Source: Glandiceps talaboti
Taxonomy: Eukaryota; Hemichordata; Enteropneusta; Spengelidae
Length of the DNA stretch: 64,000 nt
Direction: 5' to 3'
NCBI RefSeq assembly: GCF_964340395.1
Contig: NC_135559.1
Coordinates: forward strand, 8,324,759-8,388,758
The notes below the pieces were generated by a model. The model worked only from the letters and a program-made list of their open reading frames with translations, did not search any database and was not told the DNA's origin. Below are positions 26,080 through 40,016 of this stretch, one piece after another. Numbering within the stretch: the stretch's first letter is position 1; the number at the start of each line of letters is the position of its first letter. The position numbers and the translations under genes are program-made.

Positions 26080-27270
26080 AGTCTAAACAATCTCTACTAA
26101 CCAATCCTATATTTTGCTAATTGACCATCAAATGAAGGTCAATATCAAAAATTGAGCCAATATGTATGGAATGTAGGAAAATCTTCATTTCTGTGTGATC
26201 TGTAGGTTTTGTTGGATGTCAATAAAGTAGGAGTAGCTATCTTTATAGTACTTGGTTGTACAGGCGTCATTCCTTTTCAGAACCCCTTTTTAGACAATTC
26301 CTTTACCCCATAGTAAGCTGACCCTGAATATGCTTTTGCTACAAAATTTATGACAGACTATATAATTTGCTATCGATTTGCTACCTGATGTCTTCAGTAG
26401 TTTATAGCAAAAAAAACCTATGTGGGTGTTTCGATAAAAGTGAAAAATTGAGGTGACCTTGTAATTAGACTATGACCTTGACCTTGGATCGAAAAGATCG
26501 TGTGATAAGTGTGTTGTCCGTCCCCTAAAACCAATATATAGACATTTGCATCATATCTGTAGCACTTCGGTATGCTGTGATATTCAGTACCTTCATATTT
26601 TGGTGATCTTGATACCAGTTGTCTTAGTAACAGAAGTTTGTAATAAAAGCAGCTCAGTATATGCCTTTGTTGTATTTTTCCTGAAAGACTATATAATTTG
26701 CTATTTTCTGAGCGATTTTCATCTGTAAAGATCATGTCTGATGTTAGCTATAGAAAAGATTCCGACGGTGTTTTAATAATTACAAAACATTTAGATGACC
26801 TTGAATTTTGACAATGACCTTGACCTTGGATCGAAAGGATCGTGTAATCAGTGAATTGCTTTTCCTCAAAACCCTAAATACAAACACTTACATCATGTCA
26901 ATAGCACTTTCAGGTTAGTATATTAACACTTTGGTATAACTGGGGATAATGACAGGGGTTGTCTTGGTAACAGCTTTTTCCTACAAAACAACTTCATATA
27001 TACTTTTTTTCACGTTTTTCTGAAAGATTGTATGTTTGGCCATTTTCTGACCGACTTACAGCTTTACCAGTCATATCTGATGGAAGTATACAGAAACGTT
27101 TCAGTGAATGTTTCAATAAAAGTGCAACAAATTAAGTTGACCTTGAATTTTGACTATGACCCTGACCTTGAATTGAAAAGATCATGTAATCATTGAGTTC
27201 CGTGTCCCCTAAAATATATATATACATACTTTAATCACGATTATATCATTTCTGGGTCGCGAGATATGAT
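26080..27270. repeat. 342-bp tandem repeat with nuclear-receptor half-sites
   Basis: At least three copies (the first more diverged) share GACTATATAATTTGCTAT, TTTCTGA, ATGTCTGATG and the sequence TGACCTTG-11 nt-TGACCTTGACCTTG. The single TGACCTTG sites fall at 26454, 26796 and 27138, exactly 342 bp apart. The double sites fall at 26473, 26815 and 27157, also 342 bp apart; the third has one substitution. TCAAGGTCA is the consensus for NR5A/ERR monomers. Whether it is functional or just part of a repeat consensus is unknown. Confidence 0.8.
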
Positions 27271-27471
27271 GTTTTTAATGTTTTAGCATCCTTCCAAATA
27301 ATGTCAATGTTACCATGGAAACCGTCTCCTGTGAGTTTGCGCAAGAGAATCCAGATGGGCAACATCAATATTCTGAAGGCCAAGATATTATTCTAACCAA
27401 ACATGATGTCAATTTTTGTACTTCAAGCCGGGCAATTTGTTTTCAAATTTTTGGCCTTGGCGCCCTGACTA

Positions 27472-27751
27472 TTAAGTCGTCGCCGCGCTCTGATCCGGCG
27501 CAACTACTATAATCGCATACTGATATCGAGGGCCGAAGGCCCGAGCAAAATGCGTTTACGAGGTCAAATTTGCGCTGCAGTTTACGCATTGTTACGTGTG
27601 TTGAATGTTGAGTGACCTTACATTGAACTGTATGCAAATCATACGATAGAATAACGCCCATTAAATGACGTCACATCATGAAAGGCCTTCCTTGATATCA
27701 GTATGCGATTATAGTAGTATTGCGCCTGATCGGAGCGCGGCGACGACTTAA
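27472..27751. mobile_element. 280-bp MITE with 56-58-bp terminal inverted repeats and TTAA ends
   Basis: Left arm 27472-27527 and right arm 27694-27751 are inverted copies differing by two substitutions and a 2-nt indel. They start GTCGTCGCCGCGCTC and end CATACTGATATC. TTAA stands at both outer ends (27472-27475 and 27748-27751), which would fit the target duplication of piggyBac-type elements, although it may simply belong to the palindrome. The 166-bp interior is non-coding. The GC-rich arms stand out against the AT-rich surroundings. Confidence 0.8.
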
Positions 27752-27886
27752 ATTTAGATAAAACGTAGGGAAAAAAGGCGCGAGGGACTGTCCACAGTCT
27801 ACCCTATAGACTATAGCAAAATTCTACGACCTTTTCAGTGCCATACTGTTCCATAATGTTACCTAATCTAGTCAATATAGACTTAC

Positions 27887-28070
27887 CTTCATATCATAAC
27901 AATAACTCGAGTAACATGGGCCCATAGCAAAAACACGGCATAGGGATACGACATGTAACTCCCCGCAATATATCCTTTGTCTAACAATAACATATGAAAC
28001 TGGTCCACGTGTATATGTAATTTGCGAGAGGCAAACATTGACACACGTTTCTATGGTGATATGACTAGTA
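27887..28070 (-). other. Candidate non-coding first exon of the LRR gene
   Basis: A strong donor (GAAG followed by GTAAGT) occurs on the minus strand at 27887/27886, about 6.5 kb upstream of the LRR coding exon and its 5' acceptor. Exon extent and start site cannot be read from sequence. The alternative is a chance donor. Confidence 0.25.
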
Positions 28071-29971
<1,901 letters not shown>

Positions 29972-31405
29972 ATGATGAGTGTCTCCTCACGTCAGATACA
30001 CAAGTACTGAACTCTGAGGGCGCTCGTGCAGGCGTGACTACCCAAAACTTAACGTTGAGTACGCTATTTACGTGGATCACTAACTCATCTTATTTATCCC
30101 AAACTCGATATTCAATGAAGTACTTTAGTTGTTCTTATACAATAATGACATGATAGGAGAGTGGTTGCCATGGCGTTCATTTCACGGTGTTTCCAGCATC
30201 ATGGTGGCATACAAGTTATTTCGAAACAGCGTTGAATAATCCGTTGCTTGCTTGAAAGGTGAATAGACAACTGTGGGTTTCAATTGCCTTCAAGTTTCCA
30301 AGCCTTGGGCTGCATTGTTCTCATTTTTTGTAGCGTCAATACCACATCATTCCTGGTGGTGAAAAACAACGTTGAGTCAGAGAAGAGACACGTCTGAAAC
30401 AATAGCACCCCACATTCCGTCATCCATTGAGCATTACCCGTCCGTTCATGTGGTATTCACAGCCATTGTTTACCAAACTTGGGTGCTATTGTGTCTTCTG
30501 ACAGTAAGACGGTATATAGAGAGGCTATTTTCTTTCCATTGTTTCCCCAAGTGGTTTGATTGTCAAAATATAGTGTAACCTGCATGCCGTAGACGACACA
30601 ACAGAATGAGGTATTGTCATCTACGAGAGAGGTAGGCTTGACCGACAAATCTAACATTTCCCGTCGAGAATTTGGGTAAATGTTTGTGCAAAATATACCA
30701 ACATTTATATGTCCAGCACGAACTTAGCTTACATTGTAAGATCCTTTTTATTCAGGAAAACAAAATAACATTGTCTACAAATCGTGGATGTTTTTCGAAT
30801 TTTACGTCATCCATACTAAAACTAGCCCGAAATTAATGATCAAATAATCAGAAAAATTTATCCAGTATAGTTTTTATGGAGCGAAATTGCTTGCAGTTTT
30901 ACAATCTATTTATGATAGTGTAAAACTGGCATCGTCCGTTCAAAACATCTTTCATCATTCGATCAAAATTGTATATTTAAAAAGGGGGAATTCTTGCATA
31001 TTTGGCCTACAAAATAAACCTACAACTTGTATTCTTCGTGATTACACGTTCGTGGTAACTTTATTTTCATCCTAAACATTGATACGGCTAACTCGTCTAA
31101 AAGACACTGTTAACAGTTCAGTAAAAAAAAATCGAACACGTGCTTCCTTGCGATCACTAGTTTTGATCCTTAAGAATTTGTCGTTCTCACGACATTCATT
31201 GTTGTATATTATAACTTTGAATGTATGTACTGATAGATTGAGAATTAAAGCTTTTAAATGCAGTCTAACTAACATTTTTGTATCATGTTACGTGCTTTAC
31301 ACTTTACGTTCTTACACTGTTCATTTGGTAACCCCATTGTCCAGCTCGAGTTGGGTTGTCCGTCGTAAACCGCCGTTGCTGTGCAAAAGTACTAGTACTC
31401 GAATA
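29972..31405. other. Intergenic, no gene seen
   Basis: Unique sequence. An imperfect inverted repeat flanks 30383-30510 (GTCAGAGAAGAGACAC...CAATAGCACCC against GGGTGCTATTGTGTCTTCTG), probably a degraded foldback element. No coding domain is seen. Confidence 0.5.
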
Positions 31406-31693
31406 TAATACGCATATACAAACACACATACATACATACATACATACATACATACATACATACATACATACATACATACATACATACATACATACATACA
31501 TACATACATACATACAAACACACACACACACATACATACATACATACATACATACATACATACATACATACATACATACATACATACATACATGTACATA
31601 CATACATACATACATACATGTACATACATACATACATACATACATACATACATACATACATACATACATACATGTGTGTGTGTGTGTGTGTGT
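31406..31693. repeat. (CATA)n array ending in (GT)n
   Basis: Two CATA blocks are separated by a CA run, with CATGTACA interruptions, and end in TGTG repeats at 31673-31693. A small (GATGAT)n-(GTT)n tract follows at 31806-31842. Confidence 0.95.
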
Positions 31694-32009
31694 AATGTGT
31701 GCCTGTGAGAGGGGGCAGGAGAGGAAGAGGCCCCGGTCGAGACAGATGGAAGGGAGGAAGAGGAAAGGGGCAGTGTGTATACACTTTTAATTACTGTACT
31801 GTACTATGATGATGATGATGATGATGTTGTTGTTGTTGTTGTTTTGGATGATTTTTTGGGAGGTGTTTGCATGGGTGCGTTTATGCTTGTCATGTTTTTT
31901 CTTGTCGCTTTGGCAGCATGCTTACTAGTTTGTAACACGGCTATCTTAGCAGTTTGAATCTAAACATTGAATCTAAACATGTACCCATCCCATTCCCACA
32001 ACAAAACTT
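31694..32009. other. Spacer between microsatellites
   Basis: It holds a GA-rich stretch (31708-31770), the ATG/TTG trinucleotide tract at 31806-31842 and a small direct repeat (TTGAATCTAAACA twice at about 31955-31980). No gene. Confidence 0.5.
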
Positions 32010-32058
<49 letters not shown>

Positions 32059-32395
32059 TACATACATACATACATACACACACATACACACACACACACA
32101 CATACATACGTACATACATACACACACACATACATACATACACACACACACATACATACGTACATACATACATACACACACACATACATACGTACATACA
32201 TACACACACACACATACATACGTACATACATACACACACACACACACATACATACGTACATACATACACACACACACATACATACGTACATACATACACA
32301 CACATACATACACACACATACACACACACACATACATACATACATACATACATACATACATACATACATACATACATACATACACACACACATAC
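32010..32395. repeat. (CA)n with interspersed CATACATACGTACATA blocks
   Basis: A higher-order array in which CA runs of 8-14 bp alternate with CATACATACGTACATACATA blocks about six times. It ends in pure CATA. Confidence 0.95.
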
Positions 32396-33300
32396 TACTG
32401 TCGATGTATACGTACGTATAGATATGTTCTTGAAAAACAAAGTGTTCCTGTGTGTAACAATAGATAACAATTCAAACATTTTCCAGTTATTCATGGCAAC
32501 GTTTTAAGAAGGAAGTCGTTATAAAGAACTTTTGTCTTTTAGCAAATACCTCGAAAAGTCTTTGGTAAGACTCGTTACGCTTTCAAAACTATGTCATGAA
32601 GGTAAATGACCTTTATTTTCACGACCGAAAACAAACTCAAAATAAAACTGTTATGTTCGATCTAGTCGATCTATGCTGAGATCGACCTCACGAAGCGACA
32701 GGGGGGGGGGGGGGGTTGACGTGACCACATTTTGGTTAAGGGACGCAACATTGAAGTTTTATAGATGAAGAATTTGGTAATCGAGGGACGCAAAATTTGA
32801 TATATGATATTTTTTTAAAGAAGAAAAACTGAAACATAGTCAAGAGAAGTGAGGTCACAGCGAGTACTGTATATTCTTGGCCTCTGTCAATCGTTCGTAT
32901 ATTTTCAATGTAGCAATAGGGTGGTTATGAGAGTTTCAGTCAGTGTGTTCAAGCGCCAACAAGAAAGGTTATTCAGTGTTATTTTTATAAAAGGGAACAA
33001 CAAACAAACGAGGGCGTTTCTTAACCATCAAATTTAGTTTCAGCCACAAATACGATACACATGTATAACCCTAAAACAAAATGGAGCAGTGACGACTACA
33101 TGTTTATGTGTCGACTCCAAGAAGATCAGACGTGATAATATTAAAGAATATATTTTGACAAAATGACGTCATCATTCTTCTAAAGTGCGCACAAATATTT
33201 TGTAATTTGCGTTTTCTTCTTGTACCTCATTTTTGTGTGATTGTATTCGTAATTCTAATGCGTTTTTACGTTCATTTCGTTGCCCCATATGTTGTCGGGT
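32396..33300. other. Intergenic, no gene seen
   Basis: Unique AT-rich sequence with a G-run of 14 at 32701-32714. No domain is recognised in any frame. Confidence 0.5.
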
Positions 33301-33310
33301 CTTTTTACGC

Positions 33311-33542
33311 CATTGTCTGCCATTGTAGGCTATTGTGCGGAGTCCATTGAGACTGTCACCAACTCCTGGCTATGTCGACCTCCCTCGGACCAGCAGAATA
33401 AGCCAGTAAACAATAGCGTAGAATGTATACGATAATTTGATTGTACGTCTATCAAAGCTTATTGCAGAGCTGTTATTGTTGACGATGTTACTCATAACAA
33501 ATGGTATTCGTTAGAATGCATTGTCCTATTGTTGTCTATTGT
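33311..33542. promoter_or_regulatory. Candidate SOX-motif cluster downstream of soxB2
   Basis: Seven (C/T)ATTGT or complementary ACAATA sites occur in about 230 bp: CATTGT at 33311 and 33321, TATTGT at 33331, AACAATAG at 33409, TATTGT at 33474, CATTGT at 33519, and TATTGT at 33527 and 33537. The first three are spaced exactly 10 bp apart. A TCF-like ATCAAAG lies at 33451. HMG-box factors such as the neighbouring SoxB2 bind this core. Enhancer function is inferred from motif density only. Confidence 0.35.
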
Positions 33543-33904
33543 GAAGGGCATCAATAGGTAAATTCTCTTCAGAGAATAAAGGTGATTGTCTTCATACCAC
33601 ACGCTGGTTGACGGTTCTGTCTCAACACACATACGTCGTGTGATATATTTGCAACACCTAGTCATCGTTTATAACACGGCATCTCCCTTCTGATATCTTG
33701 TTTGTTTGTTTGTTTGTTTGTGTGTTTGTTTGCTGTAGACATTAATTATAACAGATGTATTGTTTTATCTGTAATTTTTATGCATGTCCTTTCCCTCCAT
33801 TTCGTCTGTCTACGTGACTATCACTCTTTCTGTTTTTATCTTCACCTTTAGAGTTTAGTTTGTTCACCTCTGTTGTCTTTCTCCATGACTTGCTTTAGGT
33901 GTTC
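33543..33904. other. Intergenic, no gene seen
   Basis: Contains a (TTTG)n tract near 33700-33732. Nothing else is recognised. Confidence 0.5.
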
Positions 33905-33906
33905 CC

Positions 33907-34192
33907 ATGTATGTATGTATGTATGTATGTATGTATGTATGTATGTATGTATGTATGTATGTATGTATGTATGTATGTATGTATGTATGACGGTATGTAT
34001 GTATGTGTGTGTATGTATGTATGTATGTATGTATGTATGTATGTGTGTATTTATGTAACAGTATGTATGTACGTATGTATGTATGTATGTGTGTGTATGT
34101 ATGTATGTATGTATGTATGTATGTATGTATGTATGTATGTATGTATGTATGTGTGTGTGTGTGTGTATGTATGTGTGTGTGTGTTTGTTTGT
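33907..34192. repeat. (ATGT)n microsatellite with GT interruptions
   Basis: About 280 bp of ATGT/GTGT repeats broken by ATGACGG and TTTATGTAACAG. Ends in (GT)n and GTTTGTTTG. Confidence 0.95.
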
Positions 34193-35018
34193 TGCAAAAT
34201 ACCTATAGAATTGGACAAATGCACACATTTTTTTTTCTGAAAGACAAGACATTCACATCAAAGGTTTCTCCAGTCAAGACAGAAACGCTGAGAAAATTAG
34301 CATATATAAAGTGTGGACTACTGCGGCTTTTACAGTCTTCGACATAGTAAAACATACTTATTTATATATGGTCTTTATTCGATAGGACAACAGTTTCGGA
34401 AGAAAATTACAAGGCAAAAAACACTAAATATTACGAAAATAAAAACACTAAATATTACAATATGCATGACAAAAAAAATACAATATGAATTTATCTAATA
34501 CAACTTATAACAGAAGTAACATATATTTACAAAAAATAATACTCACGCAAGAAAAAGAAATCTGCATTTCAAAAAAAGTGTTGATTATTCGATCATTGTT
34601 GGTGTATAATGTAGTGATTAGTAACACGAATTAAAGATGGGATTATTTCCAATTAAGGATTTAAAACTCGTAAAGCGATGGAGAATTACATTATATCATT
34701 ATATTCAAAGGCAATGAAAACTTCCACTCTCTTAATTGTAAGTCTTAATGTTGTTTTTTTTTATTCTGAACTAATCAATGACCAGTACTTATTTTATAGT
34801 TATATAATCCATTACTGCCATAGATACATTGTAGGTCTGGATGATTACTAAACAATGCAAAGTAAAGTGACAATTAGTGCCCGAAATAATTGATGAATCA
34901 GGCCTTTTCAAGGAGTGTTATGACGTGTACTAGTATATGTATTTGACATTATCAAATCTCACCTCAATCTATATAGAAACACATACAGTGTAGGTGAGTG
35001 AGTGGGTGTGTATGTATG

Positions 35019-35050
<32 letters not shown>

Positions 35051-36975
35051 TGTATGTATGTATGTATGTATGTATGTATGAAATAGTCATTTAAATACTA
35101 GTAATCAGTAAAGACATTTCAAAAAGCACGATAAATGGTAAAACGTTCGTGTATATAGAAATCTTAGCCTGCACTGAGTTAACGGCACACTGGAACTTAA
35201 AAAAAAATACCCAGCTATTAATCTCGCGTCATTCAAGTCAGCAGATGTTCAAAAATTCGGTCGTTTAAAAAATGCAACCGAGGTTACGATCTCGGTGTAA
35301 AAGACGAGTCTCGTCAAATACACTTGGTTTTAACAGCGGATTGAATTACAGCTATATTTGATGAACATTATCGTTTCCTAGTTAAAATAATGACAACAAT
35401 CGCCATGATGCTCCAGTTTGTAAACTCAATTGTCCAATGGCTCTTTGATCTCTGCAAAAGTTGAATTGCATCTAGATTTCATTTGTGTACGATATTATGG
35501 GTTAAAATTACATATTTGTCTGCCCATATTAGCGACAATGGTGATCAAAAAAACCTATTAGATTTGATATTCAGAGATTCCCCGTACGGAAAATCGGCAC
35601 ATAATTAGGTTTGCATAATACTATTTGCCAGATATTCTCTAAATGTTTCGTTTCCTGGTTCTTTATGGTGAGACGATCACGGCGTTTCGCGCCAATAGAC
35701 TTGTATCAGTCAAGACGTGTTAAATGTAAACATAGTTAGAGCAGAAATCAAGCAAGGTCACGAAATTCGGGAGAACAGAGCAAATTTTGTCAATTGAGTG
35801 TGGAGGCGAATCATTATGGAATTTCAAATAAGCGATAATGTTATTTTACATGTAATAATAACATGGCGCTAAATTGACTAGTGCTCAGCGACTTTAACCT
35901 CTCGGTCACTTCACTGATTCGCTTCCGAGTCTATGATGCCCAATATTACCAGAATCGGTTTAATTTTGGTTTGAAAATGTTACAAATGCAACAATTTAAA
36001 TAATGTATCCAACATAAAGAGTAAAAATGTTCTAAATGAAGGCAAAATCGAGAAAAAAGGTGTTTGAAATTGGCGGGAAAGTTACATCGGGACGACAATT
36101 TACCCGACAGTAATAGTGAGTGAAACGAACCGGAAAATAATCAGACTAAATAGTCTGATTTAACCAGAGACCAAAGCACATCTGACAGTTGACAACCCTA
36201 TTTTAATCCAAATTCCGTAACCAACAAATTGTACATTTAACTTGTATGTCATGAAAAACACGGGATGGACTTCATTTTTTTGGCTAATTTTTCCACCTTA
36301 GGAACGTCGGTTGAGTTTGTCTCAATCAACCTAAAGGCTTAACCACATCAATTGGTTTGTTTATGTTTATACTGAGTGTAAACTATTTCGGAATCAAACC
36401 ACAATACTTGCAAGGCAAGAATGACACTTTAATCACCACTTGGTAGTTTTTTAACGTGTTTTAATCTCGATGTCACCTAGGCGATATTCGCCCGTTATCA
36501 CTGTTGTCCTAACCTCGACGATTATATAGACATGTGGTGTCTTCAGTGTTTGTGGGGAGGAGGAGAGGAGGGGGCTACAAAGTGAAATTAACTACGATGG
36601 AGTGCTAATACTCAGTGAACAGTATACTCAATTCCCTTTCGCGTTCGTTGTCATGGTTATTACATGGTCCCGTTGTTGAGTGCAAGAAGGGAATCTAACG
36701 TAACACTGTATGCTTGCAAGAAGGACAGCGAACACAATGGCGGCTAATGAAGTGAACACGTCTGCAACGGCATCAACAAATTGAGCATCCAACGACAAAC
36801 ATTACACTCAACACATACACGATAATCGGAGGATATATATACAGTCTATCATAAATGAAATTACAGTTTTCATTCACAACAAAAAAAGAGAGTACCAGTA
36901 GAAAACACAAACCGGTTAACAAACGGTTCATTATATTTGTTATGTACATGTAAAGTTTATTATATATTATATGAA
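34193..36975. other. Intergenic, no gene seen
   Basis: Mostly unique AT-rich sequence with one (GTAT)n tract (35007-35081). The stretch 35640-36300 is relatively complex and low in repeats and could hold regulatory DNA, but no motif arrangement stands out. Confidence 0.45.
35007..35081. repeat. (GTAT)n microsatellite
   Basis: About 18 copies of the tetranucleotide. Confidence 0.95.
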
Positions 36976-36976
36976 A

Positions 36977-37130
36977 CAGCACATCACAGCACAGTACAGC
37001 CCAACACGGCACAGCACAACGCAACACAACACAACACAACACAACACAACACAACACAACACAACACAGCCCAACACGGCACAGCACAACGCAACGCAAC
37101 GCAACACAACACAACACAACACAACACAAT
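36977..37130. repeat. (ACAAC)n pentanucleotide array
   Basis: CACAACACAAC-type repeat with an internal duplication: the segment CACAGCCCAACACGGCACAG followed by CACAACGCAAC occurs near 36995 and again near 37066. Confidence 0.9.
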
Positions 37131-37206
37131 ATATCAATAGTCTGTCTCTTAATTTGCCTTTCTATCTCATCTCGCTCTCTCTGAGTTTCTGTGTTTCTGT
37201 TATTCC

Positions 37207-37209
37207 TTG

Positions 37210-37268
<59 letters not shown>

Positions 37269-37322
37269 ATGTATGTATGTATGTATGTCTGTCTATCTAT
37301 CTGTCCGTCCGTCCGTCCGTCC
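37207..37322. repeat. (CTGT)n-(ATGT)n-(CCGT)n compound microsatellite
   Basis: About 15 CTGT copies change stepwise to ATGT, CTAT and CCGT, a gradient of point-mutated tetranucleotides. Confidence 0.95.
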
Positions 37323-39060
37323 ACCTATCTCTTTCTTTCTTTATTTCTCTCTCTTCCTTATAACTCACTGTAAGTTTCGTAATGTTTTAGATCACTGAAT
37401 TCCACAAGAATGGATAAGTTTAAGTGAATAGTTGTTTAGATTTACAGTTTATACGTATTTTGGGGTAAAGTTCGTTTCGTATAACTAAATGACACGTGAT
37501 CCATGATATTCTATTTACTGAAACACGCTTAAAGATAATGTGCTATTGAGAGAATTAAAATATGATATTTAGGAATACTAAACAAATTTGATTTATGTTT
37601 ACTGAAATCTTAACGAAACAACTGTTTTGCCATTAAACATTAACTGTGCTACTGGTTGGGTTGGAATGGGGAGGAGGCAGATTTTTAAAAAAAATGACTT
37701 TGGGGTAACATTTTACTGCGCATTATTTGTGTGGTGATTTGGGCATCCCACCGCTGCCATCGGTGTCACATATTGCATAGCTGTCAGATCCCACCACTGC
37801 CACCGTTGTATCGTAATATTAGAACATATCAGTTGAAGTCGCTGGGTTCGGTTCAGATAACATTGGCAGTGCTGCTGTCTCGCCTTGTGGCTGTTCTGGA
37901 CTTCATTTCTGACAATTACAATGTACGCCTAAACATGTGAATTAACCAATGCAATGCCTCCACTGAAATACGCTCTGGTGTTAGTAGTAGGGCCGGGAAA
38001 TAACAAATGTATTCAAAAACTATCAACGTAATGGCAGCGGTATGATAGAGTCCTTACATTGATTATGACACTTGTATTGTATCCCATTTCACGTCTGACA
38101 GCTAACAAGTGTGTGGGTTTTGGTTTTTTTGTTTGTTTGTTTGATTTTGTTTTTTAATATTTGAACCGTGGATGGAGGGGGTGTCATGTTTAAGAGAAAT
38201 GAAATTGAGGGAGGGGTACATATTTTTTTTTTATCAAAAAACGGAATCGGAGGAGGGCAACATTTTATACAATGGGCTTGATGGGGAGGACTACAATTTA
38301 ATTTTTACACAAAAAACCGGGCTTGATTTCTCCCTGTATGATGATTACTAAAGGCTTCCTAAGACGATTCTGATAAAATACGTCAATCTATTGAGCCTTT
38401 TTGTAAAAAGTAAACGATAAAATAATAACTTAAAAAACTTATAGTGTATTTGAGTTGCATCAAGATAAGTAACACCAAAATACGCCCACCCAGACCTCCC
38501 CAGTCGATGACTAAGAACAACATGCAAACAATGCACAAATCACAATGAAGATGTTCACCTCACACAAAGCCGTACGTATGTGTTTATAAGGTTTTTTTTG
38601 TGATAATTGACTTCGCATTATGTCTTGTTAATACTGTTATGATAATAATTAGTGCTAACGCATGTGACACACAACAGTCCAACTAATAAGACTACGTGTT
38701 ATTTATATGACGTCATTTTTCGAGCCTAGCGAGGTTAATTGGGTTGGCACCTTAAAAGGTATTTGGAAAGTCTTCACGGTTAATGAGTCAACTAAACCAC
38801 GCCTATAAATATATTTACACATATAAAATGCACGTGTCATTTGTACATATAATATAAATGTAACGATAATATTATTTAACTTGCAATTTGTGACTGTATA
38901 TACGTTGAACTACGAACAAATAAATATTGGAATGACTGTAATATATCACATTAAAAATCAGGACAGGCAAATATATATATATATAAACAAACAAACAAAC
39001 AAACACACACACATATACTCTTATACTCTTATACAAAATCTATATATGTATATATAATAT
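37323..39060. other. Intergenic, no gene seen
   Basis: Unique AT-rich sequence. A 62-aa minus-strand frame at 38348-38536 and other frames show no recognisable domain. A short (AT)n and AAAC tract lies at 38970-39010. Confidence 0.5.
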
Positions 39061-39158
39061 ATATGTATGTATATATATATATATATATATATATAAAGAA
39101 TACACATACGCAGGACACACGTACACTATATATACATGTACACATGCACTTGCGAAAG

Positions 39159-39197
<39 letters not shown>

Positions 39198-39212
39198 ACA
39201 AACAAACAAACA
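39060..39212. repeat. (AT)n and (CA)n microsatellites
   Basis: An AT run at 39067-39094, then (AC)n at 39163-39200 and AAAC repeats. Confidence 0.9.
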
Positions 39213-39264
39213 AACAAAAACAAAATCATCATCAACAAATACTTCCTCCGCCTCAAAATTCTAT

Positions 39265-39332
39265 CATCACCACCACCACCACCACCACCACCATCACCAT
39301 CACTACCACCATCACCACTACTACCACCATCA

Positions 39333-39368
<36 letters not shown>

Positions 39369-39415
39369 CCACCACCACCACCACTACCACCACCACCACC
39401 ACCATCATCATCATC

Positions 39416-39467
<52 letters not shown>

Positions 39468-39470
39468 GTA
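39265..39470. repeat. Compound trinucleotide array (CCA)n-(TCA)n-(ACA)n
   Basis: About 200 bp of CAC/CAT triplets change abruptly at about 39414 to about 17 pure CAA triplets. Reading frames give poly-His/Gln, poly-Ser/Pro/Thr or poly-Val. With no flanking coding signal, these are not exons. Confidence 0.93.
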
Positions 39471-39840
39471 CCACTACCACCGTCAATGCCAAGAATACTA
39501 GTTGTACCCAGTGTTCTGTACATGGTTCTCTATACTGACCACGGTGATTACGGTATAGTTCTAAATTAGTGGTTGTTCTTAACAATTCAACATCCACACA
39601 ATTCTTTGTTATTTTATTTGAAATCTACAGTTTATTTTCTGATAGTTCGCATGTTAGTTTATTGGTGACGACAGATGAGTGGGTGTTTATATAACTTATT
39701 TTTGACAATATTGATTACTGGCGAGATGAAAGTGATATACAATTGATGAATTTATACAGAAATCGTGTTTGGGGGGTAAACCTTGTTTATTTATGTTTTT
39801 AGTTTTGTCAATTGAAAATTTCAGTTGACTTTTCGAAATC
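39471..39840. other. Intergenic, no gene seen
   Basis: Unique AT-rich spacer without a recognised element. Confidence 0.5.
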
Positions 39841-39841
39841 T

Positions 39842-39842
<1 letters not shown>

Positions 39843-39924
<82 letters not shown>

Positions 39925-40016
39925 CATACATACATACATACATACATACATACATACATACATACATACATACATACATACATACATACATACATACATA
40001 CATACATACATACATA
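39843..40016. repeat. (AT)n-(CATA)n microsatellite
   Basis: About 38 AT units followed by about 24 CATA units. Confidence 0.97.

Noticed and set aside
31356-32494. Multiple 110-170-codon His-Thr-Tyr and Cys-Val-Met frames
   Set aside because: Microsatellite translations on both strands.
36773-37324. 183-codon minus-strand frame
   Set aside because: Most of it is translated CTGT and ACAAC repeat. The remaining hydrophobic end has no signature.
39063-39569. Poly-His/Gln, poly-Pro/Ser/Thr and poly-Val frames
   Set aside because: All six frames of one trinucleotide array. No flanking splice sites or conserved sequence.
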